Shown here: positions 16,131 to 22,607 of the stretch, piece by piece | How positions within the stretch are numbered: the first letter of the stretch is position 1 | Layout: every line of letters begins with the position of its first letter | Source: Nonomuraea deserti | GTDB taxonomy: Bacteria; Actinomycetota; Actinomycetes; Streptosporangiales; Streptosporangiaceae | NCBI RefSeq assembly: GCF_004348685.1 | Contig: NZ_SMKO01000083.1 | Coordinates: 1 to 38,481, forward strand | Length of the DNA: 38,481 nt | Direction of reading: 5' to 3' | Notes under the pieces: generated by a model | What the model was told of the DNA's origin: nothing | The model's input: only the letters and a program-made list of their open reading frames with translations | Database searches by the model: none | Program-made: the position numbers and the translations under genes

Positions 16131-17144
16131 TTATGATGCAGCCAGGATCTGGCTGACGTAGCGTGCCACCGCGCGCACGGCGCCCATCGTCACTGGATAA
16201 TCCATCCTCGTCGGTCCCAGCACCCCGAGCCGGGCCAGTTGGTTGTCGCCAGAACCGTATCCGGTCGCGACGATGGATGTGCCCCGCAGGTAGGGGTTTT
16301 CCGAGCCGATGCGCACGGTGAGCGCGGACGGGGTGTCGGAGGTGGTCTCGCCGAGCAGCCGCATGAGCACCACCTGCTCTTCCAGCGCCTCCAGCACGTC
16401 GCGGAGGCCGGTGGAGAAGTCGGCGCCGGCGAGGTTGGCCGCCCCGGCGAACACGATCTTCTCGTCGTGCCGCTCCACCAGGGTCTCGAGCAGCACCGAC
16501 AGGATCGTCGCCACGGCGGGCCGGTCTTCTGCGGGCAACCGCTCCGGCAGGTCGGCCACCAGGTCGGGCACGCTGCTCAGGCCGCAGCCGTCGAGGCAGG
16601 CGTTGAGCACGGCGCGCAGATGCGCGATGCGCGCCTCCTCCACCACCTCGGGCAGCTCGATCACGCGCTGCTCGACGCGGCCGGTGTTGGTGATCAGCAC
16701 CAGCATGACCCGGCGGTCGTTCAGGGGGACGAGCTCGACGTGCCGCACCGTCGAACGGGTCAGCGTCGGATACTGCACCACCGCCACCTGCCTGGTCAGC
16801 TGCGCGAGCAGGCGAACCGTGCGGGTCACCACGTCGTCGAGGTCGACCGCGCCGGCCAGGAACGTCTCGATCGCCCGGCGCTCGGCCCCCGACAGCGGCT
16901 TGACCTGCGAGAGCCGATCGACGAACAGGCGGTAGCCCTTGTCCGTCGGCACCCGGCCCGCGCTGGTGTGGGGCTGCGTGATGTATCCCTCCTCCTCCAG
17001 CGCCGCCATGTCGTTCCTGACCGTCGCCGGCGAGACCTTCAGATTGTGGCGGTCGGCCAGCGCCTTGGAGCCCACCGGTTCGTTGGTTGACACGTAGTCT
17101 TCGACAATGGCGCGGAGCACCGCCAGCTTCCGTTCGTCAAGCAC
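16131..17144 (-). CDS. hrcA: heat-inducible transcription repressor HrcA
   Basis: HrcA represses class I heat-shock genes by binding CIRCE. The 337-aa product has an N-terminal winged helix (VSTNEPVGSKALADRHNLKV, then SPATVRNDMAALEEEGYI) and a C-terminal domain with the family end SVGALGPTRMDYP-like segment, seen here as LGVLGPTRMDYP. The GTG start has a strong Shine-Dalgarno (AGGAGGTGA). A CIRCE element lies 43 bp upstream, so the operon hrcA-dnaJ-rsmE is autoregulated and released on heat shock. Confidence 0.97.
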   Translation of the reverse strand: MLDERKLAVLRAIVEDYVSTNEPVGSKALADRHNLKVSPATVRNDMAALEEEGYITQPHTSAGRVPTDKGYRLFVDRLSQVKPLSGAERRAIETFLAGAVDLDDVVTRTVRLLAQLTRQVAVVQYPTLTRSTVRHVELVPLNDRRVMLVLITNTGRVEQRVIELPEVVEEARIAHLRAVLNACLDGCGLSSVPDLVADLPERLPAEDRPAVATILSVLLETLVERHDEKIVFAGAANLAGADFSTGLRDVLEALEEQVVLMRLLGETTSDTPSALTVRIGSENPYLRGTSIVATGYGSGDNQLARLGVLGPTRMDYPVTMGAVRAVARYVSQILAAS

Positions 17145-17186
17145 GCGCTCACCTCCTGCCCTCTTGCCATGGGGAAAACACAGGCT

Positions 17187-17213
17187 CTAGCACTCTGTGT
17201 TCCCGAGTGCCAA
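17187..17213. promoter_or_regulatory. CIRCE operator (HrcA binding site)
   Basis: CTAGCACTC, nine bases, GAGTGCCAA. This matches the CIRCE consensus TTAGCACTC-N9-GAGTGCTAA with one change in the left arm and one in the right. It sits between hrcA and the divergent repeat protein gene and overlaps the presumed hrcA transcription start. Confidence 0.95.
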
Positions 17214-17218
17214 GTGTA
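17213..17218 (-). promoter_or_regulatory. candidate -10 box for the hrcA operon
   Basis: TACACT on the minus strand directly abuts CIRCE. Transcription would start about 7 nt further, inside the right arm of the operator, which explains repression. No clear -35 was found at 17 bp. Confidence 0.5.
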
Positions 17219-17252
17219 CGGCTCTCGCCCACAAGGTGCGATAACACCGTGT

Positions 17253-17286
17253 CCTGTCCTGCTTCTAGCTTCCGGTAAGGGACAGG
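17253..17286 (+). other. 7-bp inverted repeat in the leader of the repeat protein gene
   Basis: CCTGTCC (17253-17259) pairs with GGACAGG (17280-17286) around a 20-nt loop, 16 nt before the ATG at 17303. It may be a leader stem-loop or a binding site. Confidence 0.4.
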
Positions 17287-17302
17287 CCTCACACTTGCGC
17301 AC

Positions 17303-18490
17303 ATGACCGACGATTCCCAGCCCCCGTCGTCCAACCAGCCGCCAGGGCAGGATCCCGACCAAGGTCAGCCCCAACCTCCGCAGTACGGCCCGCAACCAGG
17401 CTCCCAGCCTGGCTACACCCCTCAACCAGGTTCCCAACCCGGCTTCGGCCCCCAGCCGAGCTCCCAATCCGGCTACGAGCCCCAACCCGGTTCGCAACCC
17501 GGCCACGAGCCCCAACCCGGTTCGCAACCCGGCTACGTGCCCCAAGCGGATGCACAGCAGGGCTACAGTCCGCCGCCGCAGTTCGGGCATCCATCGCCAC
17601 CGTATGATCAGCCCTCGGGCTACGGTCAGCCTTCGCCGTACGGGCAACCGCCGTACCAGGGCCAGTCCGGACCGTACGGGCAACCGCCGCACCAAGACCA
17701 GCCCGGACCATACGGGCAACCGCCGTACCAAGACCAGCCCGGACCATACGGGGACCCGCCGCACCAAGGCCAGTCCGGGCCGTACGGGCAACCGCCGCAC
17801 CAAGGCCAGCCGGGGCCGCATGGGCAACCGCCGTACCAGGGTCAGCCCTCGCCGTACGGGCAGTCACCCCAGTACGGCCCGCAGCCCCCGTTCGGCCCGC
17901 CGCCGCAGTACGGACCTCATGGCGGGCAGCCCCAGTTCCCGCCCCGCATCGACCCGAAGCCCGTGACGCCACCCCTGTGGTGGCTCGGAGCCGTCTGGGG
18001 CGTGGCCGCCGTGTGCCTGATCATCGCCGCCGTCATGTTCGGCGGCGGGAGCGGCGCGTCCGGCCCGGCGCCGACCAAGACGTTCGCGTCCGGCGAAAGA
18101 GTCACGGTGCCGATCGATCCCGCGGACAAACCGGCCGTCTACATCGCCAGCGACACGGCCGTCAACTACTCCTGCGAGATCTCCGGCGGCCCAGGGCCGG
18201 CCAAGCTGGCCAAGACCGCGGGCGTCCCGAAGGTCACGGAGGGCGGCACGGTCTGGCAGCAGTTCCTCGTCATCAACGCACCCGCCAGGGGCGACTACCA
18301 GCTGACCTGCACCCACCAGGAGCAGGCCACCGTACGCTACGGCATCGGAAGGGACGCCTCCTCCTCGGACGGCGGGACGACCACCCCGTTGCTGATCGGC
18401 GGCGCGGGGCTGCTCGCCGCGATCATCGGCACGGTCGTCGTCCTGGCGGGCCGGAGTGCGTCGCGCAAGCGCCTTGCGGTCGGCGGGTGA
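17303..18490 (+). CDS. membrane protein with long Pro/Gln/Gly/Tyr-rich repeat region
   Basis: A 395-aa protein. Residues 1 to about 215 are low complexity, first as PQPGSQPGY-type nonapeptides and then as GPYGQPPHQGQP-type units. A membrane segment follows (WWLGAVWGVAAVCLIIAAVMF), then an extracytoplasmic domain of about 110 residues with two cysteines (YSCEISGG and LTCTHQ) that may pair. A second membrane segment (LLIGGAGLLAAIIGTVVVLAG) and a basic tail end the protein. The N-terminal repeats would be cytoplasmic and resemble aromatic-rich sticker-spacer sequences. Function is unknown. It is followed by DUF3097 with a GTGA overlap option and a related repeat protein two genes on. Confidence 0.8.
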   Translation: MTDDSQPPSSNQPPGQDPDQGQPQPPQYGPQPGSQPGYTPQPGSQPGFGPQPSSQSGYEPQPGSQPGHEPQPGSQPGYVPQADAQQGYSPPPQFGHPSPPYDQPSGYGQPSPYGQPPYQGQSGPYGQPPHQDQPGPYGQPPYQDQPGPYGDPPHQGQSGPYGQPPHQGQPGPHGQPPYQGQPSPYGQSPQYGPQPPFGPPPQYGPHGGQPQFPPRIDPKPVTPPLWWLGAVWGVAAVCLIIAAVMFGGGSGASGPAPTKTFASGERVTVPIDPADKPAVYIASDTAVNYSCEISGGPGPAKLAKTAGVPKVTEGGTVWQQFLVINAPARGDYQLTCTHQEQATVRYGIGRDASSSDGGTTTPLLIGGAGLLAAIIGTVVVLAGRSASRKRLAVGG

Positions 18491-18495
18491 TTTGC

Positions 18496-18501
18496 TACCG
18501 T
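18496..18501 (+). promoter_or_regulatory. -10 box of a possible leaderless promoter for DUF3097
   Basis: TACCGT, 6 nt, then GTG at 18508. A second in-frame GTG at 18487 overlaps the stop of the preceding gene, so both coupled and leaderless translation are possible. Confidence 0.55.
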
Positions 18502-18507
18502 CCCCGT

Positions 18508-19314
18508 GTGTACGAGGGCGATGTACTGGCGGGGAATTGGCGTCGGCCGGGCAAGGGCAAGATCCCAAAAGTGCCCGCCGAGCTGGAGCTCGTCGTGGAA
18601 GACGCCGACAGCGGCTTCTGCGGCGCGGTGGTGGCCTGTGACAAGGAGGCCGTCACGCTCGAAGACCGGTTCGGCAAGCGCCGGCTGTTCCCCCTCGCGC
18701 CCGCCGCGTTCCTGCTGGAGGGCAAGCCCGTGACACTCGTACGCCCGGAGGCGGCTTCCACGGGCCCCAGGCGCAGCGCGTCGGGCTCGATCGCCGTCCA
18801 AGGACTGCGGGCCAGGGTGGCCAGGGAGAGCCGGATCTACGTGGAGGGCGTGCACGACGCCGCCCTAGTGGAGAAGATCTGGGGTCACGACCTGCGGGTC
18901 GAAGGGGTCGTGGTCGAATATCTGGAGGGCGTGGACGATCTGCCCGCCATCGTGGCGGAGTTCGGTCCCGAGCCTGGGCGCCGTCTCGGAGTGCTGGTCG
19001 ACCATCTCGTGCCCGGCTCCAAGGAGAGCCGGATCGCCGCCGAGATCACCTCGCCGGACGTGCTCGTCGTGGGGCATCCCTACGTCGACATCTGGCAGGC
19101 GGTCAAACCGTCCGTGCTGCGCATCCCCGGCTGGCCCGACGTACCGCGCGGGGTGCCGTGGAAGGAAGGCGTGATCGCGGCCCTGGGCTGGCGCATGGAG
19201 CCCGCGCAGGCATGGCGGCGCATCCTCGGCGCCGTCTCGACCTACACCGACCTGGAGCCGGAGCTGCTCGGCCGGGTCGAAGAACTGATCGACTTCGTGA
19301 CGGAGACACCATGA
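18508..19314 (+). CDS. DUF3097 family protein
   Basis: A 268-aa protein of the actinobacterial DUF3097 family, function unknown. The central part reads YVEGVHDAALVEKIWG, then GVVVEYLEGVDDLP and LGVLVDHLVPGSKE. The glutamate and later Asp-x-His pattern recalls a Toprim-like fold, but this is only a resemblance. The N-terminal ~90 residues look like a beta-rich domain (LAGNWRRPGKGKIPKVPAEL). The start at 18508 fits a leaderless mRNA; GTG 18487 would add seven residues. Its stop overlaps the next gene (ATGA). The family is typically near hrcA in actinomycetes, which agrees with this location. Confidence 0.85.
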   Translation: MYEGDVLAGNWRRPGKGKIPKVPAELELVVEDADSGFCGAVVACDKEAVTLEDRFGKRRLFPLAPAAFLLEGKPVTLVRPEAASTGPRRSASGSIAVQGLRARVARESRIYVEGVHDAALVEKIWGHDLRVEGVVVEYLEGVDDLPAIVAEFGPEPGRRLGVLVDHLVPGSKESRIAAEITSPDVLVVGHPYVDIWQAVKPSVLRIPGWPDVPRGVPWKEGVIAALGWRMEPAQAWRRILGAVSTYTDLEPELLGRVEELIDFVTETP

Positions 19315-20345
19315 GCCAGGATCCCCAGCCACCCCCTGACGACGAACGCACCCGCAAGGTGTCCGCGTCAGACCTCCAGCCGGACCACGGCTCCGGCCCT
19401 CAGTCCCCGGCCCCCGGCGACCACCCGGGCTACGGCGGCCAACCGGGCTCCCAACCCGGCTACGCCCCCCAACCTGGTTACGGCCCCCAACCGAGCCCTC
19501 AACCTGGTTACGACCCCCAACCAGGCACCCAGCCCGGCTACGGCCCTCAACCGGGCCCTCAGCCCCCGTACGGCGACCAACCCGGATACGCCCAGCAACC
19601 CGGCTCCCAACCCGGCTACACCGGCCAACCCGGCTACGGCGGCCGGCCCGGGTACACCGGCCAGCCGGGCTACACCGGCCAGCCCGGCTACGGCGGCCAG
19701 CCGGGGTACGGCCCGCAGCCCGGGTCCGAGCCCGCCTACGGCGAGCAGCCCTACGGCCGGATGCCCGACTCCGAGCCCGTCTACGGACCCCAGCCGCCCG
19801 GCTACGGCGGCCAGCCAGGGTACACCGGCCAGCCCGGCTATGGTGGGCCGCCTGGCTATGGCGGGCAGCCCGGCTACGGTCCGCCTCCCGGTTACGCACC
19901 ACCGCCCGGCCAGGGCCAATTCCAGGGATACGGCCCTCCCCCGCCCGGCTACGGCCCTCCGCCCGGCCACGGTTACCCCGGCGGCCCCCACGAGCCGTAC
20001 GTCCCCGGCCGTTTCGGCCCTCGCCCGGGTACCGACGACACCTCGCTGGCGATGATCGCGCACCTTCTCGGCCTGCTGGCCTCCTGGATCGGTCCGCTGG
20101 TCATCTACCTCATGAAGAAGGACGAGTCGCCCTACGTGCGGGACCAGGCGGCCGAGGCGCTCAACTTCCAGATCACGATGTTCATCGGCTATCTCGTCTC
20201 GAGCATCCTGACGATCGTCTTCGTCGGCATCCTGCTGCTGCCGGTGGTCTGGATTGTGTCCTTGATCTTCCACATCCAGGCGGCCATGGCCACGAACAAG
20301 GGGCAGATGTACCGCTATCCGTTCGCCATCCGCATGATCACCTAG
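19311..20345 (+). CDS. DUF4870 membrane protein with long Pro/Gly/Gln/Tyr-rich N-terminus
   Basis: The 344-aa product has about 240 residues of low-complexity repeats (QPGYGGQPGYTGQPGY and variants), followed by a DUF4870 domain. That domain has the conserved start DDTSLAMIAHLLGLLASW, a membrane hairpin with KKDESPYVRDQAAEALNFQ between helices, and a last membrane helix (VGILLLPVVWIVSLIFHIQA). DUF4870 proteins are small multi-pass membrane proteins of unknown function. The ATG overlaps the DUF3097 stop. The 3' end overlaps the hemW stop by 3 bp, with both stops on the same CTAG. The repeats closely resemble those of the protein at 17303. Confidence 0.88.
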   Translation: MSQDPQPPPDDERTRKVSASDLQPDHGSGPQSPAPGDHPGYGGQPGSQPGYAPQPGYGPQPSPQPGYDPQPGTQPGYGPQPGPQPPYGDQPGYAQQPGSQPGYTGQPGYGGRPGYTGQPGYTGQPGYGGQPGYGPQPGSEPAYGEQPYGRMPDSEPVYGPQPPGYGGQPGYTGQPGYGGPPGYGGQPGYGPPPGYAPPPGQGQFQGYGPPPPGYGPPPGHGYPGGPHEPYVPGRFGPRPGTDDTSLAMIAHLLGLLASWIGPLVIYLMKKDESPYVRDQAAEALNFQITMFIGYLVSSILTIVFVGILLLPVVWIVSLIFHIQAAMATNKGQMYRYPFAIRMIT

Positions 20346-21562
20346 ACGAGCAGATCCCTGATGAGGGCGTCGGCCAGCAGCCGACCCTGGAGCGTGAGCA
20401 CCATCAGCCCCGACCTGAACTGCCCCGGTTCGAGCAGCCCTCGCGCCAGCGCGCTCGCCACAGCGGGACGCGCGGCGGGCGCGACCTCGGCGAGCGGGTA
20501 GCCGGACGCCAGCCGCAGCTCCAGCATCAGGCGTTCGGCGTCGCGGTCGCCGGTGTCCAGCACCTCGCGGGCGTGCGCGGGCGAGGCGCCGCCGGCCAGC
20601 CGCTGGGCGTAGGCGGCGGGGTGTTTGACGTTCCACCAGCGGGTGCCGCCGACGTGGCTGTGCGCGCCGGGGCCGGCGGCCCACCAGTCGCCGCCGGTCC
20701 AGTAGAGCAGGTTGTGCCGGCATCGCGCCGCGTCGGAGGTGGCCCAGTTGGACACCTCGTACCAGCGGAAGCCTGCCCGCGACAGCATCTCGTCAGCGAT
20801 CAGGTAGCGGTCGGCGGCCACGTCGTCGTCGGGCATCGGCAGCTCGCCCCGCCGGATCCTGGCCGCCAGCCTGGTGCCGTCCTCGACGATCAGCGAGTAC
20901 GCCGACACGTGGTCGGGCCCGGCCTCGATCGCCGCGTCCAGAGAGGCCCTCCAGTCGTCGTCGGACTCGCCGGGCGTGCTGTAGATCAGGTCGAGGTTGA
21001 CGTGCTCGAACCCGGCCGCCCGCGCCTCTCGTACGGCCGCGGCGGCCCGCCCCGGCGTGTGCCCGCGGTCGAGCACCTGGAGCACGTGCTCGCGGACGCT
21101 CTGCATGCCGAAGCTGATCCGGTTGAACCCCCCGTGGCGGAGCTTGTCGAGGGAGGACGGGTCGACGGACTCCGGGTTGGCCTCGGTCGTCACCTCGGCC
21201 CCCGGCCGCAACCCGAACTCCGAGCCGATCGCGCCCAGGATCCGGGCCAGGTCTTCAGGAGGCAGCAGGGTGGGGGTGCCCCCGCCGAAGAACACCGTCT
21301 CCACCGGCAGCTCGGCCGTGCCCAGGACGCGGCGCGCGAGCCGGATCTCCTCGACGACAGTGTCGGCGTAGTCGCGGTGGGAGGCGCCGGGGCCGAGCTC
21401 GGCGGCGGTGTAGGTGTTGAAGTCGCAGTAGCCGCAGCGCGTGACGCAGAACGGCACGTGCACGTAGAAGCCGAACGGACGCTCGCCGAGCCCGCTCAGG
21501 GCGCTCGCGGGCAGCTCGCCCGTGGCGGGCGCGGGATCGCCGTCAGGCGGGGTTGATGGCAC
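20342..21562 (-). CDS. hemW: radical SAM heme chaperone HemW
   Basis: A 406-aa radical SAM protein; once called oxygen-independent coproporphyrinogen oxidase, HemW is now seen as a heme chaperone. The 4Fe-4S motif CxxxCxxC is at C39, C43 and C46 (FCVTRCGYCDF). Other family blocks are FFGGGTPTLL, TTEANPESVD and ISFGMQS. It has the single-Phe form CxxxCxxCxF of HemW rather than the HemN motif. The GTG at 21562 has GGAAGG upstream; the frame continues to 21673 but this part is not family-like. In many actinomycetes hemW is next to lepA; here 7.5 kb separate them. Confidence 0.93.
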   Translation of the reverse strand: MPSTPPDGDPAPATGELPASALSGLGERPFGFYVHVPFCVTRCGYCDFNTYTAAELGPGASHRDYADTVVEEIRLARRVLGTAELPVETVFFGGGTPTLLPPEDLARILGAIGSEFGLRPGAEVTTEANPESVDPSSLDKLRHGGFNRISFGMQSVREHVLQVLDRGHTPGRAAAAVREARAAGFEHVNLDLIYSTPGESDDDWRASLDAAIEAGPDHVSAYSLIVEDGTRLAARIRRGELPMPDDDVAADRYLIADEMLSRAGFRWYEVSNWATSDAARCRHNLLYWTGGDWWAAGPGAHSHVGGTRWWNVKHPAAYAQRLAGGASPAHAREVLDTGDRDAERLMLELRLASGYPLAEVAPAARPAVASALARGLLEPGQFRSGLMVLTLQGRLLADALIRDLLV

Positions 21563-21877
21563 GCCTTCCAGTCTGCCCGCCTCGCGGGAGTGCTCCGGCT
21601 TCGGGCGTCGGCGGAGGGCTCTGTCGCGACGCTCCCCCGTATTCTTGACGCGCCATTCAGATGACGTCACCATCGGAATTGTGAGAACATCCAGGGCATG
21701 TCATGGCGGGAAGAAGCGGTAGAGATACGGCCGGCGTGGATCCGGCAGAAGCGCGTCGGCGGCGATGCGGGAGTCCATCGAGCAGAGCTCCCCGGCGGCG
21801 ACCCGGAGCGCGGTGGACGACGGAGCCGAGACGGCAGTCCACACCGCGCACGGCGCGCGGTCGCGAAAGGCCGCGCC
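21563..21877. other. intergenic region without a convincing gene
   Basis: This stretch lies between the divergent hemW and the winged-helix gene. It holds an 8-bp palindrome TGACGTCA at 21662-21669. A 77-codon open frame from ATG 21698 to 21931 contains the first mini ORF in the same frame. Its composition is Arg/Gly-rich and I see no family, so I do not call it separately. Confidence 0.4.
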
Positions 21878-21931
21878 ATGAGCCTGTCCGCACTTGGCGA
21901 CCGCGTGCGGCCACGAAGAGCAGCGCCATGA
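21878..21931 (+). CDS. 17-codon mini ORF 1, coupled to mini ORF 2
   Basis: ATG 21878 is preceded by GAAAGG at good distance. It encodes a 17-residue peptide, MSLSALGDRVRPRRAAP, and its TGA overlaps the ATG at 21928 (ATGA). It may also be the end of a 77-codon frame from 21698. Whether it is translated is unknown. Confidence 0.35.
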   Translation: MSLSALGDRVRPRRAAP

Positions 21932-21981
21932 GCCGGCCCTCACCTGGCGACCGCGTGCGGCCACGAAGAGCAGCGCCATGA
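21928..21981 (+). CDS. 17-codon mini ORF 2, coupled to the winged-helix gene
   Basis: ATG 21928 with GAAGAG upstream encodes MSRPSPGDRVRPRRAAP, nearly the same as mini ORF 1. Its TGA overlaps the ATG of the winged-helix gene at 21978 (ATGA). The series of ATGA junctions would let ribosomes pass from one frame to the next. Confidence 0.38.
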   Translation: MSRPSPGDRVRPRRAAP

Positions 21982-22607
21982 GCCGGCCCACGCCTCGCCG
22001 CACCGGCAGCGGGCTGCTGGTGCTCCACGCACTGCGCTGTGGCGGCCATGCCGGCCTCACCCGTGTGGCTGCGGCCACCGGCATGGACGAATCCGACGTC
22101 GAGTCCGAGCTGATCGATCTCGCGGTCGCCGGTCTCGTCACGCATCTGGCCGCCGGGTTCGACGTGTGGGGCCTGACGGATGCCGGCCGGGTCGCAGATG
22201 CCGAGTGGATCACCGATGAGCTCGAAGCAGGTGGCGCGCGTCCCGCTGTCACCGCGGCCTACGAGCGCTTTCTCGTGCTCAACCCGGAACTGCTCGATCT
22301 CTGCACGGCCTGGCAGCTGAGGCCCATCGACGGTGTCATGACCGTCAACGACCACAGCGACCCGTCGTACGACACTCGCGTTCTCGGCCGATTCGCCGCC
22401 CTGGACCAGCGGGCCGCGGTCGTCTGCGCGGAGCTGGCCGCGGCGTTGCCGCGCTTCGGCCGCTATCGAACCCGCCTGGCCGAAGCCCTCGATCGTGCGA
22501 ACTCGGGCGAGCTGGAGTACGTGGCCGACCACGTCGCCGCCTCGTACCACACCGTGTGGGCCCAGCTTCACGAAGACCTGCTCGCGACGCTCGGGATCCC
22601 CCGGTGA
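21978..22607 (+). CDS. winged-helix DNA-binding-like protein coupled to a PPDK-like gene
   Basis: A 209-aa protein. Residues 12-75 look like a MarR-type or related winged helix: LLVLHALRCGGHAGL, then RVAAATGMDESDVESELIDL and GLVTHLAAGFDVWGLTDAGR. The C-terminal 130 residues are mostly helical, with AYERFLVLNPELLDLCTAWQ, and may be a sensing or partner-binding domain. The ATG at 21978 lies in the last copy of the 50-bp repeat; the frame is open to 21894 but without better signals. It overlaps the next gene (GTGA). A similar pair, a ~200-aa protein beside a short PPDK, is known in Mycobacterium (Rv1126c/Rv1127c, from memory), so it may be a regulator or accessory of the kinase-like protein. Confidence 0.65.
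   Translation: MSRPTPRRTGSGLLVLHALRCGGHAGLTRVAAATGMDESDVESELIDLAVAGLVTHLAAGFDVWGLTDAGRVADAEWITDELEAGGARPAVTAAYERFLVLNPELLDLCTAWQLRPIDGVMTVNDHSDPSYDTRVLGRFAALDQRAAVVCAELAAALPRFGRYRTRLAEALDRANSGELEYVADHVAASYHTVWAQLHEDLLATLGIPR

Larger units (their letters stand above)
21851..21990 (+). repeat. 50-bp tandem repeat carrying a ribosome site and ATG
   Basis: The unit beginning CCGCGTGCGGCCACGAAGAG occurs at 21901-21950 and again from 21951 to about 21989, with a diverged copy at 21851-21900. Each copy contains a GA-rich ribosome-site-like stretch and ATGAGC, at 21878, 21928 and 21978. Because 50 is not a multiple of three, the three ATGs are in different frames. Confidence 0.85.

Noticed and set aside
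17390..17860. CRISPR-like regular repeats
   Set aside because: The periodicity follows codons of PQPGSQPGY and GPYGQPPHQ units in an open frame; there are no unique spacers.
20342..20345. Convergent stops of the DUF4870 gene and hemW on the same CTAG
   Set aside because: Real, but a simple overlap of convergent genes; no evidence for a function.
21662..21669. TGACGTCA palindrome upstream of the winged-helix gene
   Set aside because: An 8-bp palindrome alone is expected by chance in a window of this size and has no clear promoter nearby.
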